DNA from: Oscheius sp. JU75
Lineage: Eukaryota > Nematoda > Chromadorea > Rhabditida > Rhabditidae
DNA length: 64,000 nt
Assembly (NCBI GenBank): GCA_037178855.1
Contig: JASJZC010000001.1
Location: forward strand, 6,324,001-6,388,000
Direction of reading: 5' to 3'
Position 1 is the first letter of the stretch; the number at the start of each line of letters is the position of its first letter. The notes under the pieces were generated by a model. The model searched no databases and was not told the DNA's origin. It saw nothing but the letters and a program-made list of their open reading frames with translations. The translations under genes and the position numbers were made by a program. This document shows positions 1 through 9,933 of the stretch, one piece after another.

Positions 1-675
1 ATGCCGTACTGGCCGCCTGTGGGCATACAATACTCGGGGATGTTTCGAATGCGACTGCAACGAAAAACAGGAACAACCAGAGTTTCATCTCGAATGAGTG
101 AGGCAATTTTGGGGAGTAAACGTACGTAACAGCCATGTTCCCATAGACAATAGGGACCGATAAAACAGACGCATTTTCAGAATCGGAATGGACAGACCGC
201 TTCTCCCGCCAGATTCTCCTCTACGCCAAGCAGGGAGTGATCGAGATGAAGAAGACCAAATGGTGGAGGAGCAAGTTAGTTTTCTTCTAAAAACGATAAA
301 GATAAAGGCAAGCACTTCAGAGGAGCAGCATGTGCTGCCACAGCTTCGTCGGTTAAACAGCAACGATTCAGTCTTTCTATGAGCAATGTGGCAGGACTGT
401 TCATAATTTTGGCAGCTGGTCTAGCTGTCGGTGTCTTCACCGTCATAATCGAATTGTTCATACGAGCGAAAGAGGTAGCAGACCAGGAGCAGAAGCCCCT
501 CTTCGGGCAAATCATTTACGAGCTTCGATTCGCACTAAATCTTAACAGGTGACAGGTACCAACTCTCTTGGAGCTACCAATTTTCAGAGTCGAGGACCAT
601 CCCTCCAGAAAGAAGAGCTCCCAAGCAAGAAATCCCAGTCAGTCCGTTCCAGATCTAACTGTTAGTAAACATTGA
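1..675 (+). CDS. ionotropic glutamate receptor, C-terminal end (partial)
   Basis: Only the 3' end of the gene is in the window. Exons 181-274, 321-548 and 588-675 (TGA at 673) join in frame. They encode the end of the second ligand-binding lobe (W-T-D-R-F-S-R-Q-I-L, then K-T-K-W-W), then a cysteine and the last membrane helix, starting S-N-V-A-G-L-F-I-I-L-A-A-G-L at about 382-470. The K-W-W motif followed by S-N-V-A-G and the M4 helix is diagnostic of the AMPA/kainate/NMDA receptor family. The cytoplasmic tail is about 50 residues, basic and Ser-rich. The 5' part, with pore and amino-terminal domain, lies outside. The exon covering 1-121 cannot be placed in frame with certainty. The subtype is not resolvable. 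In the animal this would be a postsynaptic cation channel. Confidence 0.75.
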
Positions 676-844
676 GAACGATCTAAGTTATTAAAGGTCC
701 AAGATGTCTATTGTTCTGTCTGAAGATGAGAAGATCATAGGCCGAACCCATAAAACCCTCCCAATAGACCTAATTTCTCCGTGCGCGAACAGAGAGCAGA
801 TTTCATCAAATCGGCTGCGCAGTCAGATATTGGACTTAGCCCTA

Positions 845-1552
845 ATGTTTCCTTTGTTATCAGCCATAACTATTATACCTTCTGTATATTCTTGTATAGC
901 TACAAGTTCCCGTAATTTCTGATCCACCTCCCTACACAAACAGTAGTTTCCAGCCGAAGGACTGCCAGTTACCTGTCCATCTGGATACACATATTTTGCA
1001 ACAACTGGCTATTGTTATGCTGTCAAAACAGGCACGGGATTAGCCATTTTGCAGGATGATGCCGAAGCAGCCTGTGTGGCTGATGGAGGTCATCTGGCCT
1101 CGATACACAGTCAGGCGGAAAACGACTTTCTCTTTGGTTTGTTGGGTTATTCGAGACCAAAAATGTTTCAGGATTGGCCAAGACAGGTTCCCTTATAGGA
1201 GTGGCCATTCAACCGTGGATCGGACTCGAACAGACCACGAATGAGCTCGGCCCCTTTCCTTTGGGCACCTGTGGAGCCACTTTTAAATGGACCGATAACA
1301 CGGCGGTAAGTTCAGAAGAAGGAATGTTTCGTATAAAGGGTTCAGGTCGATTACGGTCCAATATGGTACGGTTCCTCACTCGGAATCCCCGCCAATCCGA
1401 CCTGTACTCTTTCAATATTGGGATGTACTCTCTTCGTAGCTGACACTCTCCCAGCTCCTTTTAACATTCTGACCCCAAATGGCGAATGGTTTCAGTTTCC
1501 TTGTGCAACCCTGTTGGCCACAAGATACATCTGCAAACGACTACCTCTCTAA
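845..1552 (+). CDS. secreted C-type lectin-like protein
   Basis: Four exons (845-911, 954-1136, 1172-1305, 1346-1552) give 196 residues. The protein starts with a hydrophobic signal peptide (M-F-P-L-L-S-A-I-T-I-I-P). One C-type lectin domain follows: Y-C-Y-A-V, the A-C-x-A-D-G-G-H-L-A-S-I-H block, P-W-I-G-L, F-K-W-T-D, and two C-terminal cysteines. The usual Ca-site motifs (EPN/QPD and WND) are not visible (GEWFQFPC stands in the WND position), so classical Ca-dependent sugar binding is doubtful. Worm proteins of this family are secreted, often by the gut, and many respond to infection. The gene lies tail-to-tail with a paralogue at 1587-2747 that shares its start, splice phases and the S-S-P-E-G-L-P junction, so it arose by local duplication and inversion. 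Confidence 0.82.
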
Positions 1553-1586
1553 TAATATTTGTGTTCCAGGAAAGTGTGAGAACTGT

Positions 1587-2747
1587 TTATGGCATGTATT
1601 TGCAGACGTACCTCGAAAGAGGCGTCGCACAGGGAAATTGGTACCATTGACCCGTACCTACTCCCAATCCGAGATACTCGTCGGCAACAAACTGTGTACA
1701 TCCAAGTGGACCGCCCGTGGCTGGAAGAGGCTGGAGCAACAGACCCCACCAATTGGTATAGTCCACAGGAGTGCCGTCGGTCCAGGAAAATCCAGCCGTT
1801 TGACTTGGCAAAGGGAATTGTAGGGCCTGTACAAGTCCAATCCACGGCATCACTGAAATATTTTGAATAATATGCAGGACAGCACTCACCTGCAGGACCG
1901 AGAATCGAACCCGTGTGAGCCAATGCTGAAAAAATTTCATTTCAGTAAGACCTAGGTAGACTTACTGTAAATGAAATTATTTTCTGAATCTGAATGAATT
2001 GAAGCCAGATGTCCACCATCCGCCACGCAGTCGTTTTCTCCCAGAGATTGAATGAAAATTATTCCTCCTGTCTTCACCCCATAGCAGAAGCCCGTAGTGG
2101 GAAAAAATTCGTACCCAGTGATACAAGGGTTGGTGATTGTGGTGGTGGTGGTGGTGGTGGTACTGGTTGTTGTTGTAGTCGTCGTCGTAGTTGATGTGCT
2201 CGTCGCCGTTGTGCTTGTGCTACTCGTGGAGGTCGTATCTGAAAGAGTCTTCATTGAGCAACAGGGGGTGCGAAAGCACTGTAGACACGAAACCCGAAAG
2301 TTGGGAGCCACTTGGCTTCGATGTGCAACTATTTTTTGAAAATGATTCTGTATCGACGTCTATGTTTACTAGTTGGTGGGCAAATTGCGGCACTTTCGAC
2401 TTTCAAATATACTGTCGCACATCCCTGATGAGCAATACTGAAACTAAGAGTTTAGCCTGAGCCGAAATGTTCCGATGTTTGGGGAATCTTGTTCCCATTA
2501 AACAGAGAACAAGTGTACCAGTCACTGAAGAGCCAGGAGTCGTCGTGGCACTAGATTCTGACCCTGATCCTGTGCTTATTGTTGTTCCTGAAGATCCAGA
2601 GCCAATGCCTGGCAGTCCCTCAGCTTAATCAGAAAAGACGTTGACAACAGACACAGTCTCACGTGAACTGGTTGCTATACAAGCCAAGGCTTTAGTGATA
2701 AGCGGAGAGAGGAGAATTAACCCAATGGCGGATGTCGAAGGAAGCAT
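1587..2747 (-). CDS. secreted C-type lectin-like protein with Thr-rich linker
   Basis: Five exons on the minus strand (2747-2663, 2623-2519, 2238-1966, 1925-1890, 1852-1587) give 254 residues. A signal peptide starts M-L-P-S-T-S-A-I-G-L. It is followed by a Gly/Ser/Thr linker, a run of about 35 mostly threonine residues, then a single C-type lectin domain (C-V-A-D-G-G-H-L-A-S-I-H, P-W-I-G-L, F-S-W-T-D-G, Y-T-N-W, and F-P-C near the end). The linker looks like a mucin-type O-glycosylated stalk. Compared with the plus-strand paralogue at 845-1552, this copy keeps W-T-D-G-x-P-V-D-Y-T-N-W better and has gained the linker. The stops of the two genes are only 34 bases apart, so their 3' ends probably overlap as transcripts. 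Confidence 0.8.
2135..2238 (+). repeat. GTN trinucleotide microsatellite inside lectin exon
   Basis: The plus strand reads as a run of GTG, GTT and GTC triplets. On the coding (minus) strand this is ACN, polythreonine, in the linker of the lectin gene. The plus-strand polyvaline reading frame is a shadow. Confidence 0.8.
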
Positions 2748-3659
2748 CAAATTAACTGGACACTGTTTCGGCATTTTTGTCCCCCCTTCCTTTCCACTCT
2801 CGACGGTAGCTAGTTCGATTCTCTGCTTAGCTTGGAATCGACAATCGGGAACTTGATCATACGGCAAAAGATGTCTGCTTCCAATAGTCCAAAGTGGTAG
2901 CACGATAAAGTTTATAAAAAGAGCCTCCGATAAGAGTTCCTCTCTCCCTCAGCCCAGAAATGGTCAACTGATAAGAACTCTTCTCGTCTTCCAGACTGTC
3001 GACAATAGGCGGTCAAGGTGACTTTTATTGCTCTTAGCCTCTATTTTACGATGGACTTCCACGTGCAAACTGTGCACAAAGTAGTCATTCTTTGTAGATA
3101 GTGTTCCTACGTCAGAGAGCCACAATAGAGCCAGAAACTAGATCTGTTGCAAAGCAGAAGACAACAACTAGAAAGGATTAATGCAATGAACTTTGAACTC
3201 GTTTTTGGACACTATTTTAGGAAGAAAAGCGCGATTCATGATTGAATAGAATCGACAAAACGGCGGTCGCCTGGTTTCCTCATGGTTTCCTCCAAAAGAG
3301 GAACACTAGGTAGGAATTATAGGGAAACTTGGGCAGCCTTTATTCAAAGTTTTTGACTTTTGACAGTGACTCGGCAAGTTCATGTCAAAAATTTGAATGA
3401 AGGGTGGTGGCAAAACATGCTTTCAATGATGGATAGATTAGATCTTTTGAACTATACAGCACAGGGGAAATGGTTCAATAGCATAGTGCAAATAGTGTCT
3501 AGAACCCGTTCAAAGAACCGTTCACCGAGAGAGAAACTGCCGTTCCGAGAGTATCCAGTACATGGGCATTCCTTATCAAGACAGACTCGGTAGTCTGTCC
3601 GCATAAAGATTATAACACCTGGTCCAACACTTTCTTCCTTCCAAAAAGTAATAATCGAT
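2748..3659. other. intergenic, no gene seen
   Basis: This stretch lies between the start of the minus-strand lectin and the start of the DEG/ENaC gene. Both genes are transcribed away from it, so it is their shared upstream region. I see no supported coding exon, tRNA or repeat; the short open frames have no recognisable content. Confidence 0.5.
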
Positions 3660-6380
3660 ATGACCAATAGATTTGTAAGTTTATTATTTCACAGCTTCTT
3701 GAACACAACCCTCCGATTCAGGTGATTCCCAAGATAATCGAGCCTGGTCGACCGTCGTTGACCATGGACGATTCTCTTTATTTGAACGGTCCAGCGGGAA
3801 TCCAAGATGTCTCTCCGGAACTCTCGCCAGTTTCCATTCGGGAAAACGACAATCATAATGAAAGGAAATCCGGACATCCACATGTAAAAGTTTTCTTTGG
3901 TTAATGAAACCCTCTTTCAGGTAACCTTTCTGAACCTGCCCTCGTCTGTCTCTGACGGAAGTCTCGAAGGAAAACGTGGTTCAGTCAGTGCAGATGTGAA
4001 ACATTTCACGAAAAGAGCCTCTCAAATAATTCTGGAAGTGCCAGCAGCCCAGTTCAGAAAGTTGGACAAAACGGAAAGTGTGAACAGCATCCGTCGCGAG
4101 ACACAACACTTTTGTGGTACTCCCCTTTCTGGACTTGTAAAAAAGTTTTCCAGTTAGATAACACCACGCTCCATGGACCTAAAAGAATATTTCGAGGGAA
4201 GAAGTACGCGAAAATCTTCTGGATTGGTGTCTCTCTGTTCTCTCTCGTTTTCTGTATCTACCAAATCGTCTGGCTCATTGTGAAGTACGTCAGTACACCT
4301 ACAGTGTCCCAGGTAAAAATATATTTGTTGTCGATGTGAAGACGTTACAGGTATCATTTATGGTGGACGAAAAGGGCTTGGACTTTCCCATGGTAACTAT
4401 GTGCAATTTCAACCCAATAAAGAAGACTAAGATCATGGGTAGTTTTCAATACTTTCATGATAAGATTACTTTTAGAACTCAATGCAACCCACGACTTTCC
4501 TGATACTCTTCTTGACTACCTTATGCAGGCCAACGAGGATGCAGATGTGCTATTTTGGAACGCGGACAGATTCGAGCTACAAGTGGGTAGGACCTGTTCT
4601 TCCCTTCCTCAATTTCCCCCTCATTTGAAGGAAATGCACAGTTGAAAGTGTACCAGCAAAATCATAATTTCACCATCGAAGGTTTCTACATGGAGGCGGG
4701 ATTCAACTGTTCCGAAGTCATGAAGTTGTGCTCCTTTGGAGGTAGATCTTTCGACTGTTGTGCCTTTATGACGCCCGTTCTGACGAATCTCGGAAAGTGC
4801 TGGACTTTGAACGTCCAAAATTCCGGCGTCGACTGGATGCAGAAGCAGGCAACGGCTGGAGTGAATGCCGGTCTACAGTTGATTCTGGACGCTCATCTGG
4901 AAGAGCAGTTTGACGGAACAGGTCAGAGTTCATTTCCTCAATGAGAACGATTCAATTCAGGGGACGAGCCCGATCCAATCTTCGCGAACGCGTTTGAAAA
5001 CGGTTATCGATATTACATCCACGCGGTGGATACGATACCCTATCTTGCCTCTGAAGGCATCTCAGTCTCTCCTTCGACAAGAGTCTACTCCGCCATGTCC
5101 ACGAACAGATTCGTCCTGTTGAGTTCAGACCATTGGGGGAACTGTACCTCCAAATGGCCACCCGGTTACACCACGTACCTACCCTATTCTTCGGCCAATT
5201 GCGCCTCATTGTGCAAAGCCAAATTTTTCAACAAAAACTGCGGATGTAGCCCCTTTACTTACAACGTCGATAACTGTAAGTTTTTATGACTTTCTATTGG
5301 AAAGGGCTCCAGCATTTCCCGTCTGCTCACCATGGGAAACTGTTCTCTGTTTCGACAAGTACGTCTACACCAACGATAATGGGAAAGAGTCATTAGCTGT
5401 GAGTTGTTTTTGAGGAAACGATATTAAAAAAACTGGCTCAGATGCCTTCGTGTAATGAGTGCAAAATTGAATGCGAGAGCACAGTATACCACGCATATAA
5501 CTCGTACGGACATGGTTTTTCAAACGGAGCATTGAAATGGCTGAACAAGAAGAATCCGAGCTGGAGTGTTCCACATGTCAAGTCAGACAATCCTTTTCAA
5601 AGCAACATCTCATTTCAGGTCGAACTTCCTGACAATTAACGTATTTTTTCGTGACATGGGGCACACTGAAAACACGCAGCTGCCCGGAACATCCTTGACA
5701 GAGACGCTGTCAGATATTGGGGGCAATATGGGCATGTTCCTCGGTATGAGTATCGTAACAATCCTCGAAATCAGTCTCTACCTGAGCAAGATCAGCTGGA
5801 TCATGATTTCGAAGCGGCGACGACAGTATCTGTACAACAAGAAAGTGAGCGAAGAGGAGCATGAGAAACAGCTCGAGGAGGCAGTTTCCGGATTCAGTCT
5901 ATTCCGAAGTCGAAAGGAAGGAGGCGGAAGTTTCCGACATACTCGGGCAAAGATTTCCGAGTTGAGAAGTCGAGTGAAAGAGTCCTTCAGTGGAAATCAT
6001 GCCAAACCATCGACTGCTGGAGTGACTGAAATGGAAAGGAAGACGGGACGTCTAAGAGAAGAGTTCTTGCAAAGAGTGAGTCTACTCCTGACGTTGTAAC
6101 TCTTTTTACAGAAGCACTCGCTATATTTGAATGGAGGCGGCAAGCAGGAAAGTGTCATTCAACTCCAGCTAGATGTGGCCGAACTCCAGAGGAATCTGGA
6201 CGGAGAGACTCATACCCTTAGTGTCAAACGTGAGCTTCGAATCTTGTTCGCAGAAGATCTTATCTCTACGGAAGAGACAAGCAATAAGACTACTTATTTT
6301 CAGGGGTCGGTCATCGAAAACGTGCAAGCACGGCACCTTCAGTGTCAAGCAGTTTCTTTTTGGATAACAATGACGAGTAG
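3660..6380 (+). CDS. DEG/ENaC (degenerin/amiloride-sensitive) sodium channel subunit
   Basis: Thirteen exons (3660-3674, 3695-3883, 3921-4116, 4158-4312, 4351-4438, 4476-4582, 4642-4921, 4961-5275, 5313-5398, 5442-5581, 5619-6075, 6112-6229, 6304-6380) sum to 740 residues with consistent phases. After about 135 N-terminal residues comes the family signature T-T-L-H-G just before membrane helix 1 (W-I-G-V-S-L-F-S-L-V-F). A long extracellular loop carries many cysteines (N-C-A-S-L-C, N-C-G-C-S-P, C-N-E-C-K-I-E-C-E). Helix 2 includes I-G-G-N-M-G-M-F-L-G-M-S; G-M-S occupies the G-x-S selectivity-filter position. The Ser/Lys-rich cytoplasmic tail is about 170 residues, long for the family. Subunits trimerise into Na+ channels used in touch, acid or peptide sensing. 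The start is the first ATG of a five-codon first exon and is less sure than the rest. Confidence 0.88.
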
Positions 6381-6391
6381 CCTGTACATAG

Positions 6392-6397
6392 AATAAA
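6392..6397 (+). terminator. AATAAA polyadenylation signal of the DEG/ENaC gene
   Basis: AATAAA starts 12 bases after the stop codon at 6378-6380. Only 42 bases separate it from the stop codon of the collagen on the other strand, so the two transcripts converge tightly. Confidence 0.6.
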
Positions 6398-6439
6398 GCA
6401 TTTGAGTGGAATATCGCGAAGATCTCTTCTTTCGGAGTT

Positions 6440-7508
6440 TTAGACGTCGTTCAGCCAATCAGGCGGTTGAACAAAGAATACTCCGCCGTCTGTGGCACAA
6501 TAGGTAGGACAGACCTGCAAGTTAAATTCAGTTAAAGGGTTGGGTCAACACTTACCCCCTTGATTCCATCGTCTCCCTGCTCTCCAAGTGGTCCTTCCAA
6601 GCCTGGAGCTCCTTTCTCTCCTGGATAGCCATCTTTTCCCTATGGAACATATGAACACAGTTACGGATAACGCTACCTTCTTTCCTCTCAAGCCCTGTGG
6701 CCCTGGTGGTCCATCGATGCCGGGCATTCCAGTTGGACCAGCTGGTCCACGCTCGCCTTCTTCTCCTTCTTCCCCGGGTGGTCCAGGAATGAACGGCTGT
6801 GGAGTGGCGTCTTCTCCAGGATCCCCGACCTCACCGTCAAGGCCAGGAATTCCAGGCGGACCTGGTTCTCCTTTGACCCCAAGTCGGCCATCAAGACCTC
6901 GAACACCCGAGCTTCCCGGCTTGCCAACAGTTCCACGATCTCCTGGTACTCCTTTGGGACCAGTAGGACCTTGAACACCAGTAGGGCAAGGATCTGGGCA
7001 AAGTTTCTTCATGTCAAGAGGAGCTTCGCATGGTAGTCGAGCTGGAATGCCAGGAGCACCCTCAGCTCCTTGTGGTCCTTTCAGACCGTCCCTGCCGGGA
7101 AGCCCAGCTGGTCCGGAAGGATATTGGCATCTGGAAGGAGGGTTCGAGTAGTGAGAGTGACTTACGGACAATCTTCTGATGATCTCTTCGTGGAATGGTT
7201 ACTGGGTAAATCGGAAAGGATGGAGAGGAAGAGATGGGTGTCCTCCTGAAATAATGTATTGCCTTTGCACGTTTCCAGGAAACTGGCAAAGTCCCTTAAA
7301 ACACGTAAAAAAGATTATGGTAACCTCCAAGTTCAACAAATTTATATCCTACCTCGCAAATGACAGCCTCTGCCTTTATTCGTCGATTCTCACTCTCCAG
7401 AAACCGCTCGGCGAAGGGAAGAGCCACCGTCATCATCACGGAAGACAGTAATCCAGCTGTTAACGAAATGGCTATTAGCACTTTGTAGGCGCGTTCTCGC
7501 CGCTCCAT
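6440..7508 (-). CDS. cuticle collagen with nematode N-terminal domain
   Basis: Five exons (7508-7353, 7245-7166, 7130-6677, 6639-6556, 6514-6440) give 282 residues. Residues 1-50 are the nematode cuticle collagen N-terminal domain: basic start (M-E-R-R-E-R-A-Y-K) and a hydrophobic signal-anchor. A basic T-K-R site near residue 74 fits proprotein-convertase cleavage. Short Gly-X-Y blocks are separated by a Cys-containing interruption (C-P-D-P-C), and the C-terminus contains C-P-T-Y-C-A-T-D-G-G-V-F-F. The paired cysteines flanking the triple helices are typical of disulfide-linked cuticle collagens. The acceptor at 7246 was chosen because it alone keeps the frame open; it gives a 107-base intron, long for this genome. 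Such proteins are secreted by the hypodermis and cross-linked into the cuticle. Confidence 0.88.
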
Positions 7509-7760
7509 CCCTTAAAGTTAGGTTTTTCTTGAAATAGCTGAAACGTAAGAGAAAGCAGCGACTTTGGGCCCAAAAGAGACTGGGCGCGGTATGCGTTCTC
7601 TCCCAGGTGGTTGACTGACCCAATTCATTTTCGGAAGAGCGAAAGTTAGATGATAAACTGTTAGTGCGATTCGTCAGGGCCTGATTGATGGTTGTGGATT
7701 TATTTTTTTAACGAAACAACGGGACGAAACTCAACAAGATAACAATGTGAATAACAGATT

Positions 7761-9522
7761 TCAAGCCTTCTTCTTCTTGCGGCTGTAGTCGAGAGGCTCG
7801 CCGGTAGGGCGCTTGTTTCGGGAGAACTTCCTCTGGCCGTCTCTCTCCTCCCCGTTCTCCTGATTGTCTCTAAAAACGGCTTGTTAGGGAAAAGTGTTCA
7901 GACAGAACTTTGTAGCTTTTTTTTACTCAAAAGAGATGCTCACCTTTCCCTCTGCATTGCGATTTCCCTATCCCTCTCGCGTGTATTCTCGATCTCTTCA
8001 GTCTGGCCAGTCGCAGCAGCTTGTTTTCTGGCAGCGCTTTCAATGATTGCCTTCACTTCAGCCTCTTCGCGCTCCTTCTTCTCCTGCATGTTGGTCAGGC
8101 GGCGAATAACACGCTGTTGCTCCTCCTGCTCACGTCTCTTCTTGATTTTCCTGAAGTTATTAAATTTCTGGAGAGAATTTATGTTACTTTTTCATCGGAG
8201 CAGCCTTTCTGTTGGCTACAATCTCTTCAGTAGTCTTCTGGACGAGCTTGTGGTAGAGAACCTCGCCGTCATCGATTCCTTCTTGGATTTTGATAAGCTC
8301 GAGACTCATACGAGGACCGATTTCCATTAGTCTGTAAAGTTACTTTATACTTCAGTAAAAAGGAAAACAAACCTAACATTGCTCTTCTCGCCGCGGATAC
8401 AGCCACCCTTTCTATGGATATCTTGCGTCAACTCGACCTCCTCCTGCTCGCCTTCGAACTCGCTGTCGCTCTGTTGGCCGGGACTGAACATTATTGTTTG
8501 TCTGACTAAAAGAGGTGACCAACTTCAAAAAGTAGTCGGAGATATCCTTGTATCTCGACAGGTCGGGAATCCCTTTGGTCGTAGATTTCTCCGCCTGGAG
8601 CAGCTTTTTGCTCGACTTGCTCAGTCCGCTAGCAACGACACGAAGAGCATAGTGTCTCATCTCGACCGTGTCGTCTTCCACGCAATAATTGACCATTAAA
8701 CAGCGTTTTACATCTCGCAAATCAATCTGATCCAGGATAATTAGAGCAAAAAAAAATGTTTCTAACCGTGTCCACGTTCAAAGTAGGGAACATGTTTTGA
8801 ATGAAAGTCTGGACGAGTTGGAGATGTTTCTTGCCTTCTTGTTGATTGAATCCGTTCATGACAACCAACGGAGACCGTTTATAGAGTCTCTCGTAGATGG
8901 TTGGGCGCTTCTGCGCCGACAGGACGTGGCGAGCGATCGAATACTGTTTTACTGGAACAGATCACTGGTAAAACTTTTGCAGAACGGGAAAAAATAAGAA
9001 GATATGAAGACACGTACCTTTGAAAGTGAGAGTAGGTCCTTGCGAAAAACGCATCATTCTCATTTGGACAGAGTTCTCGCTCGTCGTCAGTACCATCATA
9101 TTCGTTACACCGAGTACGGTTCCGTTTACGATAAAATCCTTGATATTATTGTTTTTCCGGACCTAAATCAAATGCTTTGTTTATGGATGGAACAAATAGA
9201 GTACTTTGAGATCCTTGGCCGTGTTTGGCTCCATAATATGCCGTAAATCCGACTCCAGCGCCTTCACATATTTTCCAACCTGGCCACGATGAATGACGAA
9301 GGTGTGAGGCTGCTTCGCGAGTTCCTTCTCCTGGGCTTCCTGCTTGCTGTTCTTGTTAATTTTGGCGATTTCCTTCTCCTGCATATCAAGCACATCACGG
9401 TGTTTCTGAAAAGCACGGGTTTATTGCAAGCAGAAGAAACTTACGACTTTAGCCCCTCTCGTAGAAGTCATTCCAGCACGACTGCGCGCGGCTCCCTTAG
9501 CAGCTCTTCCCTTCCGCTTCAT
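7761..9522 (-). CDS. ppan: Brix-domain ribosome assembly factor (Peter Pan / SSF1 homologue)
   Basis: This minus-strand gene starts at ATG 9522 (M-K-R-K-G-R-A-A-K-G) and stops at 7761-7763, with about eight short introns. The Brix-domain opening is clear: P-H-T-F-V-I-H-R-G-Q-V-G then L-E-S-D-L-R-H-I-M-E-P-N-T-A. Further on are D-L-S-R-Y-K-D-I-S-D-Y-F-L-K, the P-R-M-S-L-E-L-I-K-I-Q-E-G motif that ends Brix domains, and a highly charged coiled-coil tail ending R-K-K-K-K-A. PPAN/SSF1 binds pre-60S particles in the nucleolus and is needed for 27S pre-rRNA processing; the worm orthologue is known as lpd-6. Exon edges were checked at 7869, 7944 and the intron near 8170-8190; others are approximate. 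The order of conserved blocks leaves little doubt about identity. Confidence 0.87.
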
Positions 9523-9933
9523 TGCTGAAATTGTTTAGTAATAGGAAAAGTTATCAAGGCGAAACTACAGAGAAAAAAAGGAGAAAGGAACTAAAGGTTG
9601 AAATAAGCTGTCTGCTCGAAAATGGATACGCAAAGTTTCGAAAAAGGAAGGCCATTTTGGCACGAATTCAAACAGTCAAACATTCATGATTTTTCTTTTT
9701 TTATTCGCATAGATTGTGATTTCCAAGTAGCTTACTATTGTTTTTAACTCAGACAAAGATACAGCTGGCGAACAAGCTGTAAAAAGATTCATAAACTGCT
9801 GCATGAACCACTATTTTCACTCACACGGATATTGACTTTTCTGGCTGACACTCAGCCTAGAGTCTTCGAAATTCCTTATCTGTCTCTCGCATTTCTCGCA
9901 AATCTACATCAAGTTCATTTACAGGACCCAATA
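9523..9933. promoter_or_regulatory. shared upstream region of ppan and rbm-5
   Basis: About 410 bases lie between two divergently transcribed genes. A TTTACAG acceptor at 9918-9924, ten bases before the RBM5/10 start, looks like a 5'-UTR intron end or a trans-splice site. No TATA box or other element could be assigned. Confidence 0.4.

Noticed and set aside
1888-1925. B-box-like GGGTTCGATTC on the minus strand
   Set aside because: It is coding sequence of the lectin (H-T-G-S-I-L-G-P) and the flanking bases do not pair as a T-stem.
2097-2339. polyvaline open frame on the plus strand
   Set aside because: Antisense of the polythreonine linker of the minus-strand lectin.
6588-6974. 128-codon Pro/Gly-rich plus-strand frame
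   Set aside because: Mirror of Gly-X-Y codons of the minus-strand collagen; GGN/CCN repeats stay open on both strands.
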